Positions 1-8,320 of a stretch of DNA of 64,000 bases are shown here, in pieces. The notes beneath the pieces are model-generated. The model was not told where the DNA came from and did no database searches. It saw only the letters and a program-made list of their open reading frames with translations. Within the stretch, counting starts at the first letter, position 1. Each line of letters opens with the position of its first letter. The position numbers were made by a program, and so were the translations under genes. This DNA is from Rhodococcus sp. SMB37. GTDB lineage: Bacteria > Actinomycetota > Actinomycetes > Mycobacteriales > Mycobacteriaceae. The stretch lies in NCBI RefSeq assembly GCF_004345605.1, contig NZ_SLVY01000015.1:117467-181466 (forward strand). The letters run 5' to 3'.

Positions 1-1
1 C

Positions 2-1528
2 TTCGCCTACCTGAACCTGTTCCTCGCCGCGATGCTGCTCCTCGTGCTTGCCGACAACTTCCTCGGCCTCTATCTCGGCTGGGAAGGCGTCGGATTGGCG
101 TCGTACCTACTCATCGGGTTCTGGCAGCACAAACCCACCGCTGCGACCGCCGCGAAGAAGGCGTTCGTCGTCAACCGAGTGGGCGACATCGGTCTACTCG
201 TCGCCCTCATGGTCATGTTCACGACCTTCGGCACGCTGTCGTACGACGAGGTGTTCGCCGCAGTGCCCGCGGCGGGCGAAGGCACGACCACCGCACTCGG
301 GTTGGCGCTGCTGCTCGCCGCATGCGCGAAATCCGCGCAGCTGCCGCTCCAGTCGTGGCTCGGCGACGCGATGGAAGGCCCCACACCGGTGTCGGCGCTC
401 ATCCACGCCGCGACGATGGTCACTGCAGGGGTCTACCTCATCACCCGCGCGCATGCGATCTTCGACGCAGCACCCGTGGCGCAGCTCGCCGTCGTCATCG
501 TGGGCACCGCGACGCTCCTGTTCGGTGCGATCATCGGCTGCGCGAAGGACGACATCAAGAAGGCGCTCGCCGCGTCGACCATGAGTCAGATCGGGTACAT
601 GGTCCTCGCAGCAGGCCTCGGTCCAGCCGGCTATGCCTTCGCGATCCTGCACCTGCTCACCCATGGATTCTTCAAGGCCGGGCTCTTCCTCGGCGCCGGA
701 TCGGTGATGCACGGGATGAACGACGAGACCGACATGCGACGCTACGGCGGCCTGCGCGCATTCATGCCCCTCACCTTCATCACGTTCGGGCTCGGGTATC
801 TCGCGATCATCGGTATCCCACCGTTCGCGGGTTTCTTCTCCAAGGACAAGATCATCGAAGTGGCATTCGCCGAGCCCGGCGCGAAAGGCGTGACCCTCGG
901 CGTTGCCACACTGCTCGGCGCCGGCCTGACCGCCTTCTACATGAGCCGCGTGATGATCATGACGTTCTTCGGGGAGCGTCGCTGGCGCGGCGATGCCGAT
1001 CCCCACGAATCCCCGGGCATCATGGTGTGGCCGATGATCCTGCTTGCGGTGGGCTCCGTCGCCGCCGGTGGGCTGCTCGTTCTCGGTGGTTCGCTGCAGC
1101 ATTGGCTCGAACCGGTCGTCGGATCCGTGCATCACGAAGGTGGCCTCCCGGTGTGGCTGATCACGCTCATGACGCTCGCGGTGGTCCTGGTGGGTGTCGG
1201 GTTCGCCTACCGCGAGTACGCGACCCGGGAGATCCCCGGCACGGCTCCCGATGATGTGTCGGCGCTGACCGTCGCCGCGCGCAACGATCTCTACGGCGAT
1301 GCATTCGACGAGGCCGTGTTCATGCGTCCCGGTCAGGGGATGGTGCGCACGCTTGTCGCAGTCGAGAACACCGGTGTGAACGGCGTCGTCTCCGGAGTTT
1401 CGGGTGTTGTCGGGGCGCTGTCGAGCTCGCTGCGACGCCTGCAGACCGGCTTCGTCCGGTCGTATGCCCTGTACATGTTCGCCGGTGCGGCCGTTGTGGT
1501 CGCAGCGCTGATGCTGGTGCGGTTGTGA
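2..1528 (+). CDS. nuoL: NADH-quinone oxidoreductase subunit L (5'-truncated by window edge)
   Basis: C-terminal 508 residues of the antiporter-like membrane subunit of respiratory complex I, which pumps protons as NADH reduces menaquinone. The reading frame is open from the window edge, so the true start lies upstream. The [15 protein letters not shown] signature of NuoL/ND5 is present, followed by many hydrophobic helices, the conserved [20 protein letters not shown] stretch and a final membrane-anchoring helix (VVVAALMLV). The spacing to nuoM is 15 bases, consistent with one operon. Family assignment is firm; only the missing N-terminus limits the entry. Confidence 0.97.
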   Translation, partial: FAYLNLFLAAMLLLVLADNFLGLYLGWEGVGLASYLLIGFWQHKPTAATAAKKAFVVNRVGDIGLLVALMVMFTTFGTLSYDEVFAAVPAAGEGTTTALGLALLLAACAKSAQLPLQSWLGDAMEGPTPVSALIHAATMVTAGVYLITRAHAIFDAAPVAQLAVVIVGTATLLFGAIIGCAKDDIKKALAASTMSQIGYMVLAAGLGPAGYAFAILHLLTHGFFKAGLFLGAGSVMHGMNDETDMRRYGGLRAFMPLTFITFGLGYLAIIGIPPFAGFFSKDKIIEVAFAEPGAKGVTLGVATLLGAGLTAFYMSRVMIMTFFGERRWRGDADPHESPGIMVWPMILLAVGSVAAGGLLVLGGSLQHWLEPVVGSVHHEGGLPVWLITLMTLAVVLVGVGFAYREYATREIPGTAPDDVSALTVAARNDLYGDAFDEAVFMRPGQGMVRTLVAVENTGVNGVVSGVSGVVGALSSSLRRLQTGFVRSYALYMFAGAAVVVAALMLVRL

Positions 1529-1543
1529 GGGGGTGAGCCGAGC

Positions 1544-3244
1544 ATGAACGAATTTCCGTGGTTGACGATCCTGTGGGTGCTCCCGGTTGTCGGTGCCGTC
1601 GTCGTTCTCGCGTTGCCGGCGCGGATGCGGACCCTCGCCAAGAGCGTCGCCGTCGTCGCCGGGCTGCTGACCCTCGCGGTTGCGGTGGTGCTCGCGGCGT
1701 TGTTCGAACCCGGTGGCGAGCAGTTCCAGTTCGTCGAATCGCACACGTGGATCCCCGCGTTCGGCGCCGGCTACACGCTCGGCGTCGACGGCATCGCGCT
1801 GGTACTCGTGCTGTTGACCGCGGTGCTGGTACCGCTGCTCCTCGTCGCCGGATGGCACGACGACCGGCATGCCATAGCGGAAGCCGCCCCCGCTTCCCGC
1901 CCCCGCGCCGCGCACACCTACACAGCGTTGATCCTGCTCGTCGAGGCGATGGTGCTCATCTCCTTCGTCTCCCTCGACATCCTTCTGTTCTACGTCTTCT
2001 TCGAAGCGATGCTCATCCCGATGTACTTCCTCATCGGCGGGTTCGGTGGTCGCGGCAGTGAACGGGCCCAACGCTCCAGAGCCGCGGTGAAGTTCCTGAT
2101 CTACAACCTGTTCGGCGGTCTGATCATGCTGGCCGCGGTCATCGGCCTGTATGTGGTCACAGCGCAGGCCGGGCTGGGGGAGTCGGGCACCGTCGGCACG
2201 TTCGACTTCCGGCGCATCGTCGAAGCAGCATCGTCGGGTGAGCTCGGCGCGACCCCCGCCGTCCTCAACGCGCTGTTCCTCGGTTTCATGTTCGCGTTCG
2301 CCGTCAAGGCCCCGCTGTGGCCGCTGCACAGCTGGCTTCCCGACGCGGCGGTGCAGACCACTCCCGTATCCGCGGTGCTGATGATGGCGGTGGTCGACAA
2401 GGTCGGCACATTCGGGATGCTGCGGTACTGCCTGCAACTGTTCCCCGACGCCTCGGTCTTCTTCGCACCGCTTGTCGTGACGCTGTCGGTGATCGGCATC
2501 GTCTACGGCGCGATGCTCGCGATCGGGCAGACCGACGTGATGCGACTGATCGCGTACACCTCCATCTCGCACTTCGGGTTCATCATTCTGGGGATCTTCG
2601 CGATGACCAGTCAGGGCCAGGCCGGGTCGACGCTGTACATGGTCAACCACGGCATTTCCACCGCCGCGCTGTTCCTGATTGCCGGGTTCCTGGTGTCGCG
2701 GCGGGGATCCCGGGCGATCGCCGCGTACGGCGGAGTCCAGAAGATCGCACCGATCCTCGCCGGCACGTTCCTCATCGCGGGGCTCGCCACGCTCTCACTA
2801 CCGGGCCTCGCGCCGTTCGTCAGCGAATTCCTCGTCTTCGTCGGCACCTACCCGCGGTATCAGGTCGCAGCGATCATCGCGACCATCGCGCTTGTCCTGT
2901 CCGCGCTCTACGTGCTGTGGCTCTACCAGCGCATGATGGGCGGACCGGTACGCACAGACCACGGATTGGCACCGAGCGATCCTCCGGACGAGGGGTCGGG
3001 CGAGGGGCACGGAACCTCGATCACCGATCTCGTCCCCCGCGAAATCCTCGTGGTCGCACCGTTGATCGCCCTGCTGATCGTCCTCGGGGTCTATCCGAAA
3101 CCGATGCTGGACGTGATCACTCCCGCTGTGGACCACACCCTCATCACCGTCGGCGAAGAGGATCCCACACCACGCGTCCCAGCCGAGACACCGGTCGCCG
3201 ACGGTGACACCGCCGTCGGCTCCGGAGGAGGTGCCCACAGATGA
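1544..3244 (+). CDS. nuoM: NADH-quinone oxidoreductase subunit M
   Basis: 566-residue polytopic complex I subunit of the Mrp-antiporter type, part of the proton-translocating membrane arm. The family core is visible (ILLFYVFFEAMLIPMYFLIGG; PLWPLHSWLPDAAVQTTPVS; SISHFGFIILGIFA). The ATG follows a purine-rich GAGGGGGTGAG stretch. The C-terminal tail after the last helix is extended and hydrophilic, ending in a Gly-rich segment (DGDTAVGSGGGAHR), longer than in enterobacterial NuoM. The stop overlaps the nuoN start as ATGA, indicating translational coupling. Confidence 0.98.
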   Translation: MNEFPWLTILWVLPVVGAVVVLALPARMRTLAKSVAVVAGLLTLAVAVVLAALFEPGGEQFQFVESHTWIPAFGAGYTLGVDGIALVLVLLTAVLVPLLLVAGWHDDRHAIAEAAPASRPRAAHTYTALILLVEAMVLISFVSLDILLFYVFFEAMLIPMYFLIGGFGGRGSERAQRSRAAVKFLIYNLFGGLIMLAAVIGLYVVTAQAGLGESGTVGTFDFRRIVEAASSGELGATPAVLNALFLGFMFAFAVKAPLWPLHSWLPDAAVQTTPVSAVLMMAVVDKVGTFGMLRYCLQLFPDASVFFAPLVVTLSVIGIVYGAMLAIGQTDVMRLIAYTSISHFGFIILGIFAMTSQGQAGSTLYMVNHGISTAALFLIAGFLVSRRGSRAIAAYGGVQKIAPILAGTFLIAGLATLSLPGLAPFVSEFLVFVGTYPRYQVAAIIATIALVLSALYVLWLYQRMMGGPVRTDHGLAPSDPPDEGSGEGHGTSITDLVPREILVVAPLIALLIVLGVYPKPMLDVITPAVDHTLITVGEEDPTPRVPAETPVADGDTAVGSGGGAHR

Positions 3245-4881
3245 AGAATCTGGACAGCAATGTCGTTCTTGCGCAGGCGCTTCCCGCACCCGACATCGAC
3301 TACGGTGTGCTCAGCCCGATGCTCATCGTGTTCGGGGTCGCGGTGGTGGGTGTCATCGTCGAGGCGTTCGCACCCGCCCGCGCCCGCTACGTGAGTCACC
3401 TCGTGCTGGCCTTCGCGGGCCTGATCGCGGCGCTCGTGGCGGTCATCCTGCTCGCGGGAACCGAGACCACCACCGCCGCCGGCGCGGTCGTGATCGACGG
3501 CCCGGCCCTCTACCTGCAGGGCGCGATATTGGTCGTATCGATCCTCGCGGTCGCGCTCATCGCCGAACGCGGTGTCGAGGGTGCACGAACGACGGTGGAT
3601 GCCGCGGCGGCCTTGGATACCGCAGGAGCCGCAGTCGGTACGGGATCGACCCGGACGAGAACCGACGCGTTCGCTCCGCAGGCTGCGGCGGTACCCGGAA
3701 GCGCCGCCGAACGTGAAGCCACCGATGCGGGTATCACACGCACCGAAGTGTTCCCGCTGGCGTTGTTCGCAGTCGGTGGCATGATGCTCTTCCCCGCGTC
3801 CGATGACCTGTTGACGATGTTCATTGCACTCGAAGTGCTCTCCCTGCCGCTGTATCTGCTGTGTGGGCTGTCGCGTCGACGTCGTTTGCTGTCGCAGGAG
3901 GCGGCACTCAAGTACTTCCTCCTCGGCGCGTTTTCGTCGGCGTTCTTCCTCTACGGTGTCGCGTTGCTCTACGGCTACGCGGGAACCATCTCGCTGGCGG
4001 GTATCGCCGACACTGTGGAGTCCGGTGGCGGCAGCGACATCACCGCCCTGATCGGTGTCGGTCTACTGTCCGTGGGCCTGCTGTTCAAAATCGGTGCGGT
4101 GCCGTTCCATTCGTGGACACCCGACGTCTATCAAGGCGCACCCACCGCGGTGACCGCGTTCATGGCCGCGGCGACGAAGATCGCGGCGTTCGGAGCGCTG
4201 CTCCGCGTGCTCTACGTCGCGGTGCCGGGACTGAGCGACGAGTGGCGCCCGATCCTCTGGGCAGTGGCCATCGCCACCATGCTGGTCGGCGCCGTCCTCG
4301 CGGTGACACAGACGGACGTCAAACGAATGCTGGCGTATTCGGCGATCAGCCATACCGGCTTCGTGCTCACCGGTGTCGTCGCCGCCAATGAGCAGGGCAT
4401 CTCGTCGACGCTGTTCTATCTGGTCGTCTACGGGATCGGCACCATCGGAGTGTTCGCGGTGGTCACCCTGATCCGCGACCCCGACGGCGAAGCCTGGGAC
4501 CTGTCGCGCTGGGAGGGAGTGGGACGTCGTTCACCGGTGCTGGGAGGCATCTTCGCACTGTTTCTGCTGTCGATGGCGGGGATCCCGCTCACCGGCGGAT
4601 TCATCGCAAAGCTGAGCGTGTTCAGCGCCGCGATCTCGGGCGGTGCGGTGCCGCTGGTGATCGTCGGCGTGGTCGCGAGCGCGATCGCCGCCTACTTCTA
4701 TGTGCGGGTGATCGTGCTCATGTTCTTCCGCGATCCACCGTCCGATGCGCCCGCGATCGTGCTGCCGAGCGTGCTCACAACGGTCACTATCGCGGTGACC
4801 GCCGTGATCACGCTGCTGCTCGGTATCGTGCCGCAACCGTTGCTCGATCTGGCCGGGCAGGCAGCCGTCTTCCTGTCCTGA
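3241..4881 (+). CDS. nuoN: NADH-quinone oxidoreductase subunit N
   Basis: 546-residue polytopic complex I membrane subunit and last gene of the nuo operon here. Conserved antiporter-module blocks include ALEVLSLPLYLLCG, EAALKYFLLGAFSSAFFLYG, VPFHSWTPDVYQGAPT and YSAISHTGFVLTGVV. Between the early helices and this core (about residues 110-165) lies a hydrophilic Ala/Thr/Arg-rich insert absent from short bacterial NuoN; it would form a loop. The start overlaps the nuoM stop (ATGA). No convincing intrinsic terminator was seen in the 136 bases after the stop. Confidence 0.98.
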   Translation: MKNLDSNVVLAQALPAPDIDYGVLSPMLIVFGVAVVGVIVEAFAPARARYVSHLVLAFAGLIAALVAVILLAGTETTTAAGAVVIDGPALYLQGAILVVSILAVALIAERGVEGARTTVDAAAALDTAGAAVGTGSTRTRTDAFAPQAAAVPGSAAEREATDAGITRTEVFPLALFAVGGMMLFPASDDLLTMFIALEVLSLPLYLLCGLSRRRRLLSQEAALKYFLLGAFSSAFFLYGVALLYGYAGTISLAGIADTVESGGGSDITALIGVGLLSVGLLFKIGAVPFHSWTPDVYQGAPTAVTAFMAAATKIAAFGALLRVLYVAVPGLSDEWRPILWAVAIATMLVGAVLAVTQTDVKRMLAYSAISHTGFVLTGVVAANEQGISSTLFYLVVYGIGTIGVFAVVTLIRDPDGEAWDLSRWEGVGRRSPVLGGIFALFLLSMAGIPLTGGFIAKLSVFSAAISGGAVPLVIVGVVASAIAAYFYVRVIVLMFFRDPPSDAPAIVLPSVLTTVTIAVTAVITLLLGIVPQPLLDLAGQAAVFLS

Positions 4882-5017
4882 GCGGTCCGGCCACGTGACA
4901 GATCGGTCCGAGGACTCCTCGCGGTCCTGCGTCAGCCGCTCGACACGCGCGAGATCGGAGCTCGGTGGGCAGGACGGAGTGAGACCAGGTGTGGCGCAGC
5001 CGGTCACGCTGCAGACG

Positions 5018-5689
5018 TCATTCTTCGCGGCCGAGTGGATTCCGATACACGGTGGAGCAGCCGCTCTCGCGTACGAGAACATCGTCGAATGCAGCGATCA
5101 GTCCGTCCGGGAACCACCGCGCGCCATGATCGCTGCTGGTCGCGACGACGGTGAGGTTGCGGGTTCGTGCCGTGGTCACCAGTCTGGTCAGACGCTCACG
5201 GTCGGGGAGATCCAACTTCGCGATCGTCGTGGAGAGTCCTGCGAGGAGCAGTAGTCGTTGGGGCCCGGCGCCTGCTGAGTCCAACTCGGCGAGCATACGA
5301 CCGATCTCATCCGGGGTAGCTGCCCAGGATGAGACCCCGTCTCCTGCGTCGCGATACCCGGCGAGCCAGTGGTGGCGATGATGCGGATCGGCGACGAACA
5401 ACTCGTGGGTGCGTCTGGACAGGACGCCCGTTGCCATGAGGGTGAGCGGCAGATTGGGGAAGTTCTCCGTGTCGCGTTGGTGCACGAGGAGGTTGCGTCC
5501 GGCAGTCACTGTCCACGCCACGGTGTTGCCCTCGCCGTCGCGCCCGAACGGGATGACGAGACTGTCCGCCCGATCCTGTGAGCGGCACACCGTGTTGATC
5601 CGGGCGTTGTCGGCGCGGGGCCGGCCGGAATGCGACCGAACCGCGTTTGAACAGCTTCGATGCGTGGGCGGGATGACGGGATGCGCCAT
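5018..5689 (-). CDS. Degenerate FtsK/EccC-like ATPase domain protein lacking Walker A
   Basis: 223 residues. From about residue 45 the order of elements resembles one FtsK/SpoIIIE- or EccC-type domain: VIPFGRDGEGNTVAWTV (the strand before the P-loop), GRNLLVHQRDTENFPNL where a GxxGSGKS loop would sit, HELFVADPHHR (like the post-P-loop LxDP strand), a segment like a Walker B strand (RLLLLAGLS), then NLTVVATSSDHGARW, like the sensor strand. Neither the Walker A lysine nor a clear Walker B acid is present, so ATP hydrolysis is unlikely. The N-terminal 40 residues look non-conserved, so the true start may lie downstream. It overlaps the divergent winged-helix gene. It may be a relic of an integrative element or a scavenged regulatory domain; the assignment rests on pattern only. 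Confidence 0.5.
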   Translation of the reverse strand: MAHPVIPPTHRSCSNAVRSHSGRPRADNARINTVCRSQDRADSLVIPFGRDGEGNTVAWTVTAGRNLLVHQRDTENFPNLPLTLMATGVLSRRTHELFVADPHHRHHWLAGYRDAGDGVSSWAATPDEIGRMLAELDSAGAGPQRLLLLAGLSTTIAKLDLPDRERLTRLVTTARTRNLTVVATSSDHGARWFPDGLIAAFDDVLVRESGCSTVYRNPLGREE

Positions 5690-5713
5690 GTCGTGGTCCG
5701 TTCCATGTCGGCG

Positions 5714-6054
5714 ATGTCCGAATCTGTGTTCGATACCGCAGTCAGGCTAACCGTCGCCACCGACATGCAGGTGCGCCAGGCTCGAGGGCGGATTCCAGCG
5801 ATCGTCGCAACACTCATGGTTCGGCAGAAGTATGGCCGTCCCGGTGCTACGGCCAAGGAGATCGCCCGCTTCGCGGGTGTCGCACCCACCGCCGCCTATC
5901 GGATGCTCAACCTGCTTGCCGCAGAGGGTTTCCTGGTGCCGAGGTGGTCGGGGGCCTGTGTCTGCAGGGCTCGCCGCTTCGGGTATCGCCGTCGGATTTC
6001 GAGCAGTTGCGGTTTCTCTACGAGGGGTCTCGTAGGCTCACCGGCCTGCGGTAG
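5714..6054 (+). pseudogene. Winged-helix regulator with an apparent one-base frameshift
   Basis: Reading from ATG 5714 (alternatives 5660, 5681, 5705) gives a helical N-terminus followed by a winged-helix segment (GATAKEIARFAGVAPTAAYR, then MLNLLAAEGFLV). After FLV the frame becomes Arg/Cys-rich and shadow-like up to 6067. The frame one base back instead reads LCLQGSPLRVSPSDFEQLRF, then LYEGSRRLTGLR and a stop at 6052-6054, which looks like genuine protein. Restoring one G in the G run at 5950-5954 joins both halves into a protein of about 113 residues. This is either a real inactivating frameshift or a homopolymer sequencing error. It lies head to head with the FtsK-like gene, a pairing typical of mobile-element modules. 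Confidence 0.5.
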
Positions 6055-6117
6055 GTGCGACCCGTGAGTTCCGGCGTGTCGGCGACGTGTGTGCGCGATG
6101 CTCGGCGAAGGTGAGGT

Positions 6118-7398
6118 GTGGCAGCGTGGATCAAGGTCGTACTGCTCATTGTCGGCGGCTACACAGCGGCGGTCGTCCTCGGAGCTCCCACCGTCGACAC
6201 CTATCCGATGGCGACAGGATTCGGCCCCGCGCCCGTGATGGCATCCGCGATCGCTGCCTCGGCAACCGGGGCGATCGTGGCGGCCCTGGTCGCGGCAGGA
6301 ACTCGTCAGCGGTCTCTAGTGATCGCGGCAGTCCTGGCGGGTGCGCTCCTCGTGGCAATGGTGGCCTTGCCGGGCGCGTGGCGGTACGACACGTACATCT
6401 CGGCGGTCGGCGCCGGCTCGCTGCTCGGCGGCCTCGTGGTCATGTGTATCGGACCGCGACGAGTGCAGCTGCAGGCGGTGCTGGCCGCTGCGGGCGTTGC
6501 GGGCCTGCTGACTGCCGAACCGATCGCGGAGTTCCGGAACTTCGCCTCGGCACCGAGACGGTACGCGGACTACGTGGACGTCGGTTCCCCACCTGTCAAC
6601 ACCGTGTGGTTGCTTCTGGCGGTCGTCACGTTGGTTGCAGGGGCATCGATGTGGGTGATCGGCCGTGGCGATACGGCACCGATCGGTGAACGGAGGGGAA
6701 GCGGGCGAGAGGTGCTGGTCGGCATCGGCATTCCGGCGGTCGGGATGGGGCTGCACTGGTCGTTCGAGCGTGCCGTGATGTCGTCACGTGCGGAAACGCA
6801 GGAAGCGGGCAGATGGCTCCTGGGGGTCGTGGCGGTGGTGCTCGTGATCGCTGCTGCGTTGTGGTTGCGCGGGCGCACGGGAACGGTTCTTCTGGCGGCG
6901 ATGGTACTGGCCGTGGTCGGGCGCGAGGCGGTCTCGTGGTCTCCCACGGTGTGGCCGCTGCTCCTGGTTCCGGTCGTCCTCGCCGGCGTCGGTGCCTGGC
7001 TCGGCCACCGTTCGCCCCGACCGCTGGTAGGTGTCGGTGTACTGGCGCTGATCGCAGCAACGGGGGTCGTCGCCGGTCGACCATGGGACGACATGAGCAT
7101 TGCAGCGAATCTGTTCATGGTGCCACTTGCGGCTGCCTACACGATCGCCGCATCTCTGCCGTCCACCCCGCCGGTGGTGGCGACGTCGATGACGCTGCCG
7201 GCCGCGCTGGCGTTACCTCTTGTCGCGCAGTACGGGTGGACCGCCCACACCCCGCTCACGAGCGAGTCGGTCGGGTGGTCGTCGAACTCCTGGACGTGGA
7301 TGTCCTCGGCCGTATCGGTGGCGGCGGTGGTGGCAATCGGGAGCGCGATGGCGTGGATTCGGTACCGCAGGCCGACCGATGTGCGCCGGCCGACGTGA
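6118..7398 (+). CDS. Polytopic membrane protein of unknown function
   Basis: 426 residues from a GTG start preceded by GAAGGTGAG. About ten to eleven hydrophobic segments are spread along the whole length (for example KVVLLIVGGYTAAVV, LVIAAVLAGALLVAMVALPG, TVWLLLAVVTLVAGASMWVI, LLGVVAVVLVIAAALWL, AVSVAAVVAIGSAMAWI), with short loops and an Arg-rich C-terminus. I recognise no family signature, catalytic motif or binding site. It sits between the FtsK-like/winged-helix pair and the tRNA-Leu gene and may belong to the same accessory patch. An integral membrane protein is certain from composition; a function cannot be named. Confidence 0.75.
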   Translation: MAAWIKVVLLIVGGYTAAVVLGAPTVDTYPMATGFGPAPVMASAIAASATGAIVAALVAAGTRQRSLVIAAVLAGALLVAMVALPGAWRYDTYISAVGAGSLLGGLVVMCIGPRRVQLQAVLAAAGVAGLLTAEPIAEFRNFASAPRRYADYVDVGSPPVNTVWLLLAVVTLVAGASMWVIGRGDTAPIGERRGSGREVLVGIGIPAVGMGLHWSFERAVMSSRAETQEAGRWLLGVVAVVLVIAAALWLRGRTGTVLLAAMVLAVVGREAVSWSPTVWPLLLVPVVLAGVGAWLGHRSPRPLVGVGVLALIAATGVVAGRPWDDMSIAANLFMVPLAAAYTIAASLPSTPPVVATSMTLPAALALPLVAQYGWTAHTPLTSESVGWSSNSWTWMSSAVSVAAVVAIGSAMAWIRYRRPTDVRRPT

Positions 7399-7444
7399 CG
7401 GAGTGACGAGCAGGACGATGCACGAAACTGCGATTGTTCGGCGG

Positions 7445-7521
7445 TGGTGCCCCCGGTGAGACTCGAACTCACACTGGACGGGTTTTGAATCCGTTTCCTC
7501 TGCCAATTGGGATACGGGGGC
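7445..7521 (-). tRNA. tRNA-Leu (anticodon CAA) with short variable arm
   Basis: The reverse complement folds as a cloverleaf: acceptor GCCCCCG/CGGGGGC, T8 A9, D-arm with AATTGG in the loop, anticodon arm ACGGA-TTCAAAA-CCCGT giving anticodon CAA (with one A-C mismatch closing the loop), a variable region of only five bases (CCAGT), and T-arm GTGAG-TTCGAGT-CTCAC. Discriminator A is at 7448 and CCA is encoded at 7445-7447. tRNA-Leu normally has a long class II variable arm, but this one is class I in shape at 74 nt. It would read UUG codons. A73 and the CAA anticodon support leucine identity. Confidence 0.9.
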
Positions 7522-7632
7522 GTGGTGCGGAGACCACTGTAAGGGATGGATGGACCGAGCGTGAACACCGGTACCCTTCTAACGTTCGATTCCCTCACGA
7601 GGGCATCCGCAGCGAGATGGGAAGGGCCCGCC

Positions 7633-8244
7633 ATGACAGCCGTGCCGCAAAACGACAACGCCGGGGCGAAGCGAGTCGTCGTCGCCGAAGACGAGGCGTT
7701 GATCAGGCTCGATCTGGTCGAAATGCTGCGCGAAGAGGGGTACGACGTGGTCGGCGAGGCCGGCGACGGGCAACGCGCGGTGGAGCTCGCCGAAGAGTTG
7801 GGACCCGACCTCGTGATCATGGATGTGAAGATGCCGCGCCGAGACGGAATCGACGCCGCATCGGAGATTGCGCAGAAGCGCATCGCCCCTGTGGTTATTC
7901 TCACAGCGTTCAGTCAGCGTGAACTCGTCGAACGTGCACGCGACGCAGGAGCCATGGCGTACCTGGTCAAGCCGTTCTCGAAGAGCGATCTGGTCCCGGC
8001 CATCGAGGTGGCGGTGAGCCGGTTCACCGAGGTCCGCGAACTCGAACGTGAGGTCCAGGGGCTGTCCGAGCGGTTCGAGACCCGCAAGCTCGTCGACCGG
8101 GCAAAGGGAACGTTGATGGACAAGCATGCGATGACCGAACCGGAGGCCTTCCGCTGGATTCAGCGTGCGGCAATGGACCGGCGGACCACGATGAAGCAAG
8201 TCGCCGAGGTGATCATCGAGACACTGGGGGAGACCGCCGGCTGA
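7633..8244 (+). CDS. pdtaR: ANTAR-domain response regulator PdtaR
   Basis: 203 residues. The N-terminal receiver domain has the acidic pocket (AEDE, residues 18-21), phospho-acceptor D64 in VIMDVKMP, T91 and K113 in LVKPFS. The C-terminal ANTAR RNA-binding domain (about 140-200) has ALMDKH-like features (KGTLMDKHAM, EAFRWIQRAAMD). It corresponds to M. tuberculosis Rv1626, which acts with the histidine kinase PdtaS and binds RNA to control antitermination; PdtaS is not in this window. Start ATG 7633 follows GGGAAGGGCC; the frame is open further upstream but without conserved sequence. polA follows 75 bases downstream, as in mycobacteria. Confidence 0.95.
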   Translation: MTAVPQNDNAGAKRVVVAEDEALIRLDLVEMLREEGYDVVGEAGDGQRAVELAEELGPDLVIMDVKMPRRDGIDAASEIAQKRIAPVVILTAFSQRELVERARDAGAMAYLVKPFSKSDLVPAIEVAVSRFTEVRELEREVQGLSERFETRKLVDRAKGTLMDKHAMTEPEAFRWIQRAAMDRRTTMKQVAEVIIETLGETAG

Positions 8245-8306
8245 CCATCACCGGGGTCCGATCGCCCAAGTTCGTCGGGGTTGTCGTGGACGTCGTACCC
8301 GGTCCC

Positions 8307-8320
8307 TAGACTGACACCCG
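8307..8320 (+). promoter_or_regulatory. Probable leaderless promoter of polA (-10 TAGACT)
   Basis: TAGACT at 8307-8312 is followed by seven bases and then the GTG start at 8320. In mycobacteria, TANNNT hexamers lie about 7 nt before the transcription start, so transcription would begin at the start codon. No Shine-Dalgarno sequence precedes the GTG, which agrees. Confidence 0.6.

Noticed and set aside
194..2650. 818-codon open frame on the minus strand over nuoL/nuoM
   Set aside because: High-GC shadow: composition is His/Arg/Glu/Asp-rich without domains and it fully overlaps two certain genes.
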